From NCBI GenBank assembly GCA_037043455.1, contig JAWPHD010007158.1, positions 62,001 through 126,000 on the forward strand: a DNA stretch of 64,000 bases, given 5' to 3'. The position numbers were made by a program, and so were the translations under genes. Below, piece by piece: positions 22,490-32,799 of this stretch; positions within the stretch are counted from its first letter, which is position 1; every line of letters begins with the position of its first letter. Below the pieces are notes generated by a model. The model was given only the letters and a program-made list of their open reading frames with translations. It did not search any database and was not told where the DNA came from. The stretch comes from Cyrtodaria siliqua. Lineage: Eukaryota > Mollusca > Bivalvia > Adapedonta > Hiatellidae.

Positions 22490-23394
22490 TGTATCCATCC
22501 ACATTTAGGTCGTTGATATAGTGCTGACGTTTTCTTCTTTATTTTTCAATTGATAAAAGAGTGCATTTTTTCAATTGATAAAAGAGTGCATTATCCTTCT
22601 GTCGTTCTGTCTGGCATATCTGTGTCGCCCAATCAGAAACGATACCAGAATTTCGGTAAAATGGCTGCCGCTTCAAAAAAAAAAAATCAAAAAAAAATGT
22701 AGGCGTTTGTATTGAAAAGAGCAAGCTTCGCAGATATTTAGACTAATAAACTGTGGACATTGTTCTTGATAAATAAACAAGCAGCGTTCCGGACTGTAAA
22801 GTATAAGACGAAACAGACGTACAGACGCCTGTACTGAGACGACAGTGTCAAATAGCTAGATAAATATAAAACCAAAACTAACTAAACTGGTTGTAACTGT
22901 ATTCTCAACCTTGCTTTTCCAGTGACATTGCATTTACCGTTATAATACTACACCCCACCCCACCCCACCACCCACTCAACAGAATCATGTTCGACGTCTA
23001 AAAGAAACACACTATTAGCTTGCTCTTGCATGGCGTGTCCCGAGTCGTAGTACTGAAAAAACTAAGACACTTGAAAAAACTAAGACAGTAACGGCTGCCT
23101 GTATAAATAACAATCAACGCAAATCAATAGCTTGGAAACAAACAAATAACCAATCTCATAACTGGCCGTAAATTAAAAAGTATCATTGAACTATATATGT
23201 TCATTAAACTTTACACACATCTTCACTAGCTTAAATAAGCACAGGGCTGGTGACACAAGTGTTCCGTGGAACATCATTCTAGTTTAATTTATTAAGATGA
23301 AGCTCACAGACGCAGGATAGATAGCACATGTGTTGCAAACATTGCTCCTTTGATATTGGCTTTGAGTTCCAACAAGGTACTGCAATCTTGGTTT
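22490..23394. other. No gene recognised
   Basis: Contains a local doublet TTTTTCAATTGATAAAAGAG (22542-22590) and a C-rich run CACCCCACCCCACCCCACC near 22950. Nothing coding is seen. Confidence 0.4.
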
Positions 23395-23998
23395 TTAAAG
23401 GGACACACGGCAATCTTGATTTTTAAAAAGTTAGTTTTGCTCGTAACTTGCATTTGTTCAGTCATTAATATTAATTGTTAGAATAGTTCAAAGTAAGTTG
23501 TTTTATATATTATCGACTTTTGATAGTATTGCACCAATAATATATTTAAGAAATATGTAGAATAATGAACGAAATAGAATTTTCATTTTTTTTTTTTATA
23601 TATTAATATATTTATTTAAATATATGCAAGCAGTTTTAAAGTGAATATGATACAGGATTAATAAATCGCTGTACTAATTGCTTGCCTGATGAGCAAATAA
23701 TGGGTAGTGCTACGACTGATTGACCAGTGTCAGAATAATGTGACTGGGTGGGTGGGGGTATCATGTCTACTACGGCGTGGTATTCCAGTGTGGCAGCACT
23801 ATAAAGAAACCATTGAGTTCGCTGCTTCAAGTAGACATATCATCACATCACACAACAACACACAGATAAAAGTCCAGACATTGTGCATATAATCGTCGGG
23901 TAGGACGCCTGTCGTAGATGGAGGGACTATAATCCTTAGAAATACACACACATTGTAATGCATGAAATAAAACTCAAGATTGCCATGCGTCCCTTTAA
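23395..23998. mobile_element. MITE with TTAAAGGGAC ends, carrying an inner insertion
   Basis: The ends TTAAAGGGACACACGGCAAT and the complement of ATTGCCATGCGTCCCTTTAA form an inverted repeat of about 31 bp with about three mismatches. The first nine bases are the same as in the MITE at 14345. Near the right end, GGACTATAATCCTTAGAAAT plus ACACACACA (23920-23955) matches the 3' tail of other retroposed copies, so a LINE-like end appears to be nested inside. Confidence 0.7.
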
Positions 23999-24010
23999 GA
24001 AACTCTCGGC

Positions 24011-24521
24011 GTCCCGTTAGTTTGATCTACGTCCCGTTAGTTTGATCTACGTCCCGTTAGTTCGTTAGTTTGATCTACGTCCCGTTAGTTTGATCTACGT
24101 CCCGTTAGTTTGATCTACGTCTCGTTAGTATACAGTTATCACATGTGTGTTTGGGGAACAGTCAAAACTGTTGGGGGATGGCAGTGTGAACTGTTTCCCG
24201 AGGCCGATGGGCCGAGGGAAACAGTTCACACTGACATCCCCCGACACCAAGGGAAAAATGAAAAATTGTTTTATAATGGGAACCTATGGTGAAAAAAGCA
24301 ACATGACGTCACTCAAACGAAATTCCAGCACGTGAGGGAAACAGTCGAAACTAAAGCCCGGTAACAGTTCGTTTTCACCGGGAACAGTCTTTTCCTTAGT
24401 GAATTAGTAAGAAATGACGATATAGCATTTATATAGGAGATCAGGTAATAATTTGATCTACGTCCCGTTAGTTTGATCTACGTCCCGTTAGTTTGATCTA
24501 CGTCCCGTTAGTTTGATCTAC
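24011..24521. repeat. 20-bp satellite split by a MITE
   Basis: The unit GTCCCGTTAGTTTGATCTAC repeats from 24011 to about 24127 (one unit has an 8-bp internal stutter, GTTAGTTC) and resumes at 24452-24521. A foldback MITE lies in between. Confidence 0.9.
24128..24451. mobile_element. Foldback MITE, internally deleted copy of 44405-44880
   Basis: It matches the element at 44405-44880 in order: ACATGTGTGTTTGGGGAACA, the hairpin CTGTTTCCCGAGGCCGATGG with GAGGGAAACAGTTCACACTG, then TTGTTTTATAATGGGAACCT, AACAGTTCGTTTTCACCGGG and GATCAGGTAATA. Compared with the other copy it lacks most of the inner right arm, joining AAGGGAAAA directly to ATGAAAA, so its large hairpin is lost. Confidence 0.8.
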
Positions 24522-25100
24522 ATTACGTATCGTTTGCGAATCGTATAATAATCATATGATACGTATACGTAGCAACATTGGTAGAGTTATTTAAGTGGGT
24601 GACGTAGTTTAATTTCTTATACCTCACGTATACACTCATTTATAAAATGCCTATACCCTGGCGTAAATAATGCAATACTCTCCTAGTCGAAATTAGACGA
24701 TCATCATCATTTCATCAATTCAAACGCTTGCTAAAAGAATACCTCATGCAATTGTAAAATTCAAACTTATATTGTCTCATGGTGGCCTAGTTAAGTATGT
24801 TTTCTAACCATTGGATACATATGATACATTTACCAAAACCTAATATTGTCTTGTGGTGGATTAGCTTGTATGTTGTTTAACCACAGAAAAATACAATTAT
24901 TATAACTCACTGTGAACACTTCATGTAAAATCCACATACCCTGCGGGTTGATATTTCGCGCTATCATCCGCAACGCGTCATAGCGGGTGATAGCCTAAAA
25001 GCTCAGTTCTAAAAATAGATTTTTTCAACAACAACAACAGCTTTTTCTCCATTATCGAGTATATCATTATATTAGGAGTATTTGTTCGGTATAATAAAAT
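24522..25100. repeat. LINE 3' end fragment (24680-24840) in otherwise plain DNA
   Basis: TTAGACGATCATCATCATTT, TCAAACGCTTGCTAAAAGA and TATTGTCTCATGGTGG at 24680-24800 match the 3' end of the LINE remnant at 15620-15760. The remainder has no recognised feature. Confidence 0.55.
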
Positions 25101-25340
25101 AAATATCACATCCTCTTGAGGGTGCAAGTTTTAAACTGGGGTCCCGGGTGTCTGGCCACAGTAGCGGTTCCAAACTGTCTCGTGGTAGTGAGTGTACTAA
25201 CTGGGCATGTCTCTACCACGAGACAGTTTGGAACCGCTACTGACCCGGAACCCCAATTTAAAACTCGGCTATCGTCTCGGTCGACATTACATTTTCGGGT
25301 TGATAATATCCACTGGCACCCTCAAGAGGATGCGATATTT
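25101..25340. mobile_element. 240-bp foldback MITE with double inverted repeats
   Basis: The outer ends AAATATCACATCCTCTTGAG at 25101 and the complement at 25316-25340 match at 24 of 25 positions. An inner pair, AGTAGCGGTTCCAAACTGTC and its complement near 25212-25240, forms a 29-bp perfect hairpin. Frames of 70-78 codons across it are artefacts. Confidence 0.85.
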
Positions 25341-25501
25341 ACATATATATAGTACTGTTGTTATTTATCATGTTTTAAAGCTCATCTTCTTATTCATCTT
25401 ATGCATTTTTTTTAAATAGCCTATATTATAAATTATCTAGACAGGTTTTATGCCATGTATACAATTGTTTTTAACAAATGAGCGTACATTTTGTAAATAT
25501 A

Positions 25502-26172
25502 TTAAGTGTTTGCCCTACTTTTTCTTCCAATCATTATTCGTGTAAATTTCTAACGATCACCAATTTTAACCATTTAATCATTAAGTAATCGCTTACTAAA
25601 TGGCACGCGCTTGTTTTGGCGCGAACGTGTTAAGAGGCGTGGTTTTATAGAAGCGCGGGGGAAAAGTAAGGCAAACAGGGCTGCGCTGTAGGGCTGCGCT
25701 CCTTCCCTTAGGGTTTCTTAATTGTTAAAATTTCACTTCATAGCCTCTAACTAATACATATGTTTTTTAAAAAATACAAATATATATTTAAGTATTAGTT
25801 AGAGGCTATGAAGTGAAATTTTAACAATTAAGTATTAGTTAGAGGGTATGAAGTGAAATTTTAACAATTAAGAAACCCTAAGGGAAGGAGCGCAGCGACT
25901 GACCGGGGTTTCTTAATTGTTAAAATTTCACTTCTTAGCCTCTGACTGACTGAGTGTGTGCCCTACTTTTCCCCGCGCTTCTACGAAACCACGCCTCTTA
26001 ACACGTTCGCGCTTCTACTTGTGTCCAAACAAGCGCGTGCCATTTAGTAAGCGATTACTTAACGATTAAATGGTTAAAATTGGTGATCGTTTGAAATTTA
26101 CATGAATAAGTTCGCCAATTTTTTAAAATTCCTCACCGTCTGATTGGAGGAAAAAGTAGGGCAAACACTAAT
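25502..26172. mobile_element. Palindromic composite: two inverted MITEs around a foldback
   Basis: The left MITE (25502-25675) and right MITE (about 25955-26172) are copies of the element at 55361-55594, in opposite orientations, each with GTGTTTGCCCTAC-type ends. Between them is a foldback: CTTAGGGTTTCTTAATTGTT with TTTCACTTCATAGCCTCTAA, then its inverse, in which one block (AGTATTAGTTAGAGG and GAAATTTTAACAATTA) is tandemly doubled, then a third partial inverse copy. The whole stretch can form one large nested hairpin. Confidence 0.75.
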
Positions 26173-26758
26173 TGTTTGTTGAGGATCATATGTCAGACTG
26201 GCTATAAGCCAATATGTTATAAACATTTTATAATGTATACTTGCCGTGAATCACTTTGAACACAAATGCCATATTTGACAAAGCATTCATGAAAAACCGA
26301 AAGCTGGAATGTTGGTGATTATTCAGACAAAATATCACGAGGGGAATAAACTGATTTATGGGTGATTTTTATTAATATAATTACGGGAAAATACAGCAAA
26401 ACATGATACATGAAAAAGGATCACGACTTCTATAAAACCTCCCTAAAAGAATGCACATACGCCGCTATTCATAGATATGTATGGAACACCATAGCTGCCT
26501 TATCAGGAGTATTTTATTTACATTTTGTGGTTACATTATTATTTCGTGTACTCATGAGTGAAAATATAAAAGTTTTCTAACTTCGAGATGAAATAAAATA
26601 TGTTATTCCAGACAAAACAACAAATTTTATTTTTATTTTATTTTTATTTTACAAAAAATTATTTAAGCAATTTCAGTAAATTTCTATTAACAGTTCTAAA
26701 TGTTTATCTTGAAAACAGGCAAGCGTCGCAAATGATATACACTATATGGTTATGAAAA
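26173..26758. other. No gene recognised
   Basis: AT-rich DNA with a TTTTATTTTTATTTTA run near 26625-26650. Confidence 0.35.
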
Positions 26759-26761
26759 CTA

Positions 26762-27007
26762 TTACAGAAACGGATGACTTAGGCAGCCGAATAACAGCAA
26801 AATTCGGATTGTGTAGGTCACTGGACCAGGGCCTACTACGTCATGCACGTTTTGTATACGTACTGGTCGTTTCAAGGTGAAAATCACAGCATCGTAACTC
26901 ATGTCAAATACTAAGCCTTCAGCAGCGAAATAAACGACATGGCCCGTGTGACCCAGCTCTTCAGCAGTGTCATGACATAGGGCTAAGGCCAATCTAAACC
27001 TGTACAC
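26762..27007 (-). other. Coding-like orphan open frame, family unknown
   Basis: An 81-codon minus-strand frame begins after an in-frame TAG and has no ATG at its start. It reads RFRLALALCHDTAEELGHTG, then FAAEGLVFDMSYDAVIFTLK and RPVRIQNVHDVVGPGPVTYT. Balanced codon use (GCC, CTG, GGC, GTC) and mixed amino-acid composition look more coding-like than other frames here. It may be an exon with an acceptor near GTGTACAG, or a fragment of a decayed gene or transposon. No domain is recognised. Confidence 0.25.
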
Positions 27008-27217
27008 TCCCTAATAGATGTATTATGCTACGTCAGTTTGACACGCTTCTTTTTTTTTACATTCATTTACTATACAACTTAAACAATATTCTTAAAATTT
27101 GATTTTTGATTTGAAATAAATTAGTGACAAAGTCAAACAATAAAGCACATAAAATCAATATTTAAAAATGGAATAAAAAACACTTGGCGCTTTTTTGCAT
27201 GCTTTATCACTAATTTA

Positions 27218-27398
27218 TTTCACCACTGCGGGTTCGAATCCCACTGGGATCTCGACTTGTAAGTGAGAAAGTGTCGATTCCTACGGATGGCGGGAGGTAT
27301 GCAGTAGTGTTTCTACTCAGGACTCAGTGGGTGGTCTGCCTCCACCACTAAATATCGACTGTCAAACATAGCCTAACGTTAAATACCAAACAAGCGAA
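27218..27398 (+). mobile_element. Family C SINE, 5' truncated
   Basis: Begins at box B (CGGGTTCGAATCCCACTGGG), then GTCGATTCCTACGGATGGCG, GGGTGGTCTGCCTCCACCAC, and the 3' end AACGTTAAATACCAAACAAG. The tRNA box A part is missing. Confidence 0.8.
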
Positions 27399-27884
27399 CC
27401 TTTCTAATTTAACTATACAAAACAAAAGGTTGTTTCATTATCAATCTCAGTTGTGCAGTCTGGTTTTAATTTAAGTGTTCCTATCTATACGTTTTAAACG
27501 AATGCGTTCTCTACGAAATACAATTTTAGCAACGGTACTCCAATGAAGAAATATTATACATAGTTTACTCTGAAACAAGTGCACAGAATGGCCCTAAATC
27601 GCCCACCCGATGGACCCGATGAACTTTACACATTGCAGACACTTGAACATTGCCCTAAATCGTTCACGTGATGACATTGCTTGCAATAGTAACGTAAGTG
27701 GGTGTGATAACGAGAACACATGTTGTCATTAGTGTTCCCAGGTATATAGTGAATAATAATAATTTAGCGCCATAATTGAAACCCATCATAATGTAAAAAG
27801 AAAATCGTTTTATTAGAAATGCAATGGCATCACACTACTTTAAATTAGAATACATATATTTAAACAACACATTTATTTACCTTA
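27399..27884. other. No gene recognised
   Basis: A short imperfect doublet around TGGCCCTAAATCG and TTGCCCTAAATCG (27590-27665) is present. Nothing else was seen. Confidence 0.35.
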
Positions 27885-27887
27885 ATA

Positions 27888-29118
27888 CACATTACTTTGC
27901 ACAAATACATACTACTTTGCACAAATACACACTACTTTACATCAATAACTCTACTTTACATCGATACACGTGACATAAAGACACACTTCTTTACATCAAT
28001 AACTCTACTTTACATCGATACACGTGACATAAATACACACTACTTTACATCAATAACTCTACTTTACATCGATACACGTGACATAAATACACACTACTTT
28101 ACACCAATAACTCTACTTTACATCGATACACGTGACTTAAATACATACTATTTTACATCAATAACTCTACTTTACATTGATACACGTGACATAAATACAC
28201 ACTACTTTACATCAATAACTATACTTTACATCGATACACGTGACATAAATACACACTACTTTACATCCATAACTCTACTTTACATTGATACACGTGACAT
28301 ACATACACATACTTTCTTTACATCAATAACTCTACTTTACATTGATACACGTGACTTAAATACACATTACTTTACACCAATAACTCTACTTTACATTGAT
28401 ACACGTGTCATAAATTCACACTACTTTACATCAATAACTCTACTTTACATTGATACACGTGACATAAATACACACTAATTTACATCAATAACTCTACTTT
28501 ACATTGATACACGTGACATAAATTCACACTACTTTACATCAATAACTCTACTTCACATTGATACACGTGACATAAATACACACTAATTTACATCAATAAC
28601 TCTACTTTACATTGATACACGTGACATAAATTCACACTACTGTACATCAATAACTCTACTTTACATTGATACACGTGACATAAATACACACTAATTTACA
28701 TCAATAACTCTACTTTACATTGATACACGTGACATAAATTCACACTACTTTACATCAATAACTCTACTTTACATTGATACACTTGACATAAATACACACT
28801 ACTTTACATCAATAACTCTACTTCACATTGATACACGTGACATAAATACACACTAATTTACATCAATAACTCTACTTTACATTGATACACGTGACATAAA
28901 TTCACACTACTGTACATCAATAACTCTACTTTACATTGATACACGTGACATAAATACACACTAATTTACATCAATAACTCTACTTTACATTGATACACGT
29001 GACATAAATTCACACTACTTTACATCAATAACTCTACTTTACATTGATACACTTGACATAAATACACACTACTTTACATCAATAACTCTACTTTACATTG
29101 ATACACTTGACATAAATA
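27888..29118. repeat. 54-bp satellite, about 22 units, with 270-bp higher order
   Basis: The unit reads ACACTACTTTACATCAATAA, CTCTACTTTACATTGATACA, CGTGACATAAATAC, 54 bp in all. Because 54 is a multiple of three, a 193-codon frame stays open (HYFTSITLLYIDTRDINT repeats); it is not a gene. Variant marks (CTTCACATTG at 28551 and 28821; ACTTGACATA at 28781 and 29051; ACTGTACATC at 28641 and 28911) recur at 270 bp, so five-unit blocks were duplicated. CTGTTTCTAAACCTACTGATGA at the right edge resembles, in reverse, 40900-40925. Confidence 0.93.
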
Positions 29119-29516
29119 TGTACACTGTTTCTAAACCTACTGATGACGAGGCATATACCCAAAACTGGAGCGTCGAATTAAGAGTTACCAACTCATCATT
29201 TTAGAATATTCAATCACGGGCATTTTAAGAACGCGATGATGAACCCATACTTTTAATCGGCACATATACATTATGATATGTCCTGAGCACCTGGACAGAG
29301 TTTCGATATATGGTTTTGTAATGTAATTTTACCGTTATTTGGCGGGTTAGTTTCTTTAATGTTCATTACATTAAATATAAATAAATTATATGAATTAATA
29401 CACACTACTTTTGGCACGTAGCAGTATATCAATTATCCTAATATTTAATTTGTCTCCTGTTAGCGGTAAGTTACAGTCGTTAGTCATTAAGATGACAAGT
29501 GCCCTCGCGATACGAC
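29119..29516 (+). promoter_or_regulatory. Upstream region of the secreted-peptide gene
   Basis: About 400 bp between the 54-bp satellite and the TATA box. It is AT-rich, with no further tandem units after 29118. No specific operator is recognised, and any proximal control sites would lie here by position only. Confidence 0.3.
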
Positions 29517-29523
29517 TATAAAA
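29517..29523 (+). promoter_or_regulatory. TATA box of the secreted-peptide gene
   Basis: TATAAAA in the context GATACGACTATAAAACCCCC. A start site about 30 bp on (near 29547) would give a leader exon of about 70 nt that ends at the donor at 29615. The identification depends on this geometry and on the matching acceptor at 32639. Confidence 0.6.
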
Positions 29524-29546
29524 CCCCCCAAAAAGCCGCTTTGACA

Positions 29547-29614
29547 ACAACATCGGTATAACCTCCAACGTGCTACCTCATCTCTAATCGCAAGGATAAT
29601 AAACGAAATCAAAG
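29547..29614 (+). other. Predicted 5'-UTR exon 1 of the secreted-peptide gene
   Basis: Non-coding leader, start estimated from the TATA box. It ends in ATCAAAG and is followed by the donor GTATGG (29615). Exon 2 starts after the acceptor TTTCTTATTTTACAG at 32639, giving an intron of 3025 bp. The leader has no ATG, so the first start codon in the spliced message is the one at 32647. Confidence 0.5.
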
Positions 29615-30890
29615 GTATGGTTTGTTTGATTTTGTTTGCTTTAAATAATAATTATGTTATTTTAGAATAATTATTGAAACTAATATATATTAGTGTTAAT
29701 ATATAATTCTTAGTGTGAGGTATTAGTGTGGGACCATTTGAGAAACATCATAATTTTATAATGTATGTTGTTTATGTTTTCTCAATTACCCATTGAACGC
29801 AAAAACAAAAACCCCCAGATCAATCACCTTATGGAATCGTAAATTTAGCTGTATTGCCAACTATGGTTGTCTTCTCCTGGCGTTATGTTAATGAAGTCTT
29901 CTTAAGCATTGTTTTGAGATACAATAATACACGTGGAAATTATTGTTGATGGTTTGTATAAATTTATTTCAAGATGATTTACTACCGTCATGTTCATGCT
30001 TTTAACCGAGAAAGTCATTGAGAAAATTTTCGAACGGTCTGAACGTCGATTAACGAACGTAAATTGTTGGATGCATATCTAAGCTTGTCGAGTTAGAGCA
30101 ATTTATTCATGCTGATAAATATCGATAATTTTCATAACAATTCATGTCTTAGATGATCTATATTTATTTCAAACAGCCATCACATTTAGCAGACCAAAAG
30201 AACTGTAGTTTATTAGTTTATTTAAGTCTCATCACAGTACAATATTATCTATAATTACAACAATTCATAAAATACAACTGTGCCATTATTTTTAGAATTA
30301 CAAGAGACTATACAATATAAATATACATATGACTGTTCACAATGTTAAACGATTCTGAATCGACTGTCACAGCCCTGTCATAAGACTCACACAAAGCCAC
30401 AGCAGTAGGTCCAGTAGTCAATGCATACACATATATCACTGTTTTAATTTATCAAATCATTTTCTGAGAATATTATTATCAAACACATTTATACACAGTA
30501 AAAATTGAGCGGCCGGTGCTAATCTTGACATGTTGTCTAAAAAGTACTTAACATAGAAATATTTACATGTGAGTTAAAGAATCGCAACGGCTAATGAAAC
30601 CTTAAAAAATAGTATAAAAATTCAGATAACAACCCAGATCAGATCTGGAGTGTACTGATTAGCACCGACTTCTCAACGTCGTTATAAAACCTTATTTCTT
30701 ATCTAATAATGATTGCATTATTTACAGCAAAACATATATGAAGTTAACTTTAAAAAAGAACGCTTACCAGCTTACTACAAGTAAAATAAATAATAATAAT
30801 AACACATAATTAAGAATATAAAACAGAGTTGTTGTTTTTTTGAGAAGATTACAACAGGTTTTGGCACTCACGCGTATCATATCTTTATTG
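29615..30890 (+). other. Intron 1, first part: no feature recognised
   Basis: AT-rich intronic DNA with short TAATAATAAT runs near 30790. No conserved or coding segment was noticed. Confidence 0.35.
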
Positions 30891-30892
30891 GA

Positions 30893-31420
30893 AAACAAAA
30901 CTAACATTTTGTTTGTTTCGTTTACATCTATAAAATTGGATATACAGACAATGCTTTATCAAATAAGAGTTTTCTAATATCATCATACGTAGCACATTCT
31001 AAAACAGCATGCATCTCGTCCTCAACCATGTGAATACAAAATGGACAAAGACGCTCATTTTCTGCAATAGTTTCATATCGGCCTGTTTCGATTCTCAACG
31101 GTGCCACACCACACCTAAACTATGTGCTATAAAGGTAATATATTTGCAATATGATTCAACTTCATATTCGGATTTAAATAGTTTGTAAGTTCTTTATTTG
31201 TTTCTACCTACTCCACTTACTCCTGTTACTCTGTTTATACTATTCTTCCAAACTATTACATATAAATCCATTAGAGCCGTTGTAACATCTTCAATAAATT
31301 TTAACTTTGGAAAGGAAACAATTGTATTCGTGTATGCATCTAAGCCAATACTTTTAAACTTATCAACAACAGAGTGGAACCAATTTTTACAATTTCGGTT
31401 AGCTTTATAATAAACCCAAA
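30893..31420 (-). pseudogene. Decayed LINE C-terminal region with CCHC-like motif, minus strand
   Basis: On the minus strand, pieces in different frames read NWFHSVVDKFKSIGLDAYTN, GVGRNK then RTYKLFKSEYEVESYCKYI, and GVAPLRIETGRYETIAENER followed by LCPFCIHMVEDEMHAVLECA. The last part is the Cys-x2-Cys...His-x4-Cys block found after the polymerase in many non-LTR elements. A stop after GRNK and a frameshift show that it is dead. It lies in intron 1 of the secreted-peptide gene, antisense to it. Confidence 0.75.
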
Positions 31421-31719
31421 CAAAAATACGTTTAGTTATCCTTGTATAGTTAAGATTTACAAAGATCCCGGAAATATTACCGCATGTTACACTTCAGTAG
31501 ACTGATCTACGAAAACGTCATTTCAGCAAGTAAAACGGTAAGCTTTGAACATTGCAAAACATGTGTTTATACCATTCAAGTGTTTTAGACGAGTTCACTA
31601 GGAATTGAAGTTGTAATGCATGCTTATCGTCAACTACATGATTCACAGTCTTTTAACTATAGACTTCCGCAGCTGAATAAACACTATATGGAGGTGTTTA
31701 TTTACCGACATATAGGAGG

Positions 31720-32000
31720 GCTGGCGTGGCGCAGTCGGTAGCGCAGCGGAGGCCTAGGGTTAAATCCTCCTTGGTGCCACTGAGTTTCGTCGGTGTGTTC
31801 TTGGGCAAGACACTTTCCCTTAGACTCGTCTGTCGGATGGGGACGTAAAGAGGGCGGTCCCGTGTATCGGTCTATCCTTCGAGCACGTTAAAGAACCATA
31901 GGAATCTATTCGATAATAAGAATAAGCACGGTTCCCGGATTCCTATGTATCCTTCCCCACTCTCTGGTGCGGCTCTAAATAGCCTATATTTATATATAAA
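31720..32000 (+). mobile_element. tRNA-headed SINE (GGCAAGACACTT type)
   Basis: The head GGCTGGCGTGGCGCAGTCGG with TAGCGC and GGGTTAAATCCTCC supplies box A and a weak box B. The body has GAGTTTCGTCGGTGTGTTCT and TGGGCAAGACACTTTCCC, shared with the minus SINE at 4255. The 3' end is CTCTAAATAGCCTATATTTA. It sits in intron 1, sense to the gene. Confidence 0.75.
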
Positions 32001-32097
32001 AAAACTGTCAAAAACATAATTTGTTGATGTGTCTAGAATAGAACTAAAATTAACAAGAAATTGAACTAAAACAGTTGGGTATTTTTTTATATTTTTT

Positions 32098-32172
32098 TTT
32101 TATGTAGCACTCTTTAATACAGAACTACGTACCAGGCGAGCACATCCGGCTGATTTAGTGTAATTAAACCTA
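32098..32172 (-). repeat. Conserved 65-bp dispersed segment, copy at 52890-52958
   Basis: TAATACAGAACTACGTACCA, GGCGAGCACATCCGGCTGAT and TTAGTGTAATTA are found as the reverse complement at 52890-52958 with very few changes. Flanks do not match. It may be the end of an unrecognised element. Confidence 0.6.
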
Positions 32173-32639
32173 AACAGATTATAGAGTTTAAACACGTGTA
32201 AACTTGGCCAAATCCTGCACAAAGGTGTCACTAAGTCCGTCTGTCATTGTTCAATTTGTGCGTGATTTATCATTATACACATGCATAAACACTATAAAAA
32301 ATAAATCCAACCCGATAGTATTGGGTATCTTGAACATAACACGTTTATCTTATTTATTATTTTTTGAAGATTATCGCAGTTAGTGAAAAGACTAATCTAA
32401 TATTTCAGGATATACTCGTTTATAGCAACACAGCGAGAAAATCTTCAAAATGGAAACACTTGTTCACCCAAAAATCCATATTACCATTCAACACCAACTG
32501 TAACAAAAACAATTCCACTGACTTTAGTATACTGTGCTTTTTATCCATTTTATACAATTGCATGAAACAAATTTACACTCTGGTATTTTGATTCCAAATA
32601 AAGTGTCTATTAAGTAATTTCCTGTTTCTTATTTTACAG

Positions 32640-32713
32640 AACCATCATGTACAAGTACGCCCTGATCGCCTGTATGTTCGTGTTGGCACTGTCCGTGCTG
32701 GTGGAGGCACAAG
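32640..32713 (+). CDS. Secreted Gly/Ala/Met-rich peptide, exon 2 (start and signal peptide)
   Basis: The exon follows a strong pyrimidine-rich acceptor (CCTGTTTCTTATTTTACAG) and runs to the donor AAG|GTACGC. The ATG at 32647 is in a good context (A at -3). The 22 codons read MYKYALIACMFVLALSVL then VEAQ. This is a short basic start with Lys3, a hydrophobic core of about 15 residues and a Val-Glu-Ala cleavage site before Gln22, so the entire exon is a signal peptide. One extra G at the end makes the intron phase 1. The next exon supplies TA, giving Val23. The layout, signal peptide on its own exon after a non-coding leader, is common in secreted peptide genes of molluscs (known); membership of a named family is not recognised. 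Confidence 0.8.
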
Positions 32714-32799
32714 GTACGCACTGATAGACCATGTTATCTATACCACATATACGTAGTATACAACTATTACTCACCCCTCACGTTTGCACCTGTAAATTG

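Noticed and set aside
27897..28478. 193-codon open frame of 18-residue repeats
   Set aside because: It is the 54-bp satellite read in one frame; it stays open only because 54 is a multiple of three, and it breaks when unit length varies.
27888..29118. Helitron-associated (HINE/pearl-type) satellite
   Set aside because: Tandem cores of this kind occur in such elements, but I could not find the expected TC...CTAG ends or terminal hairpin, so the label is not justified.
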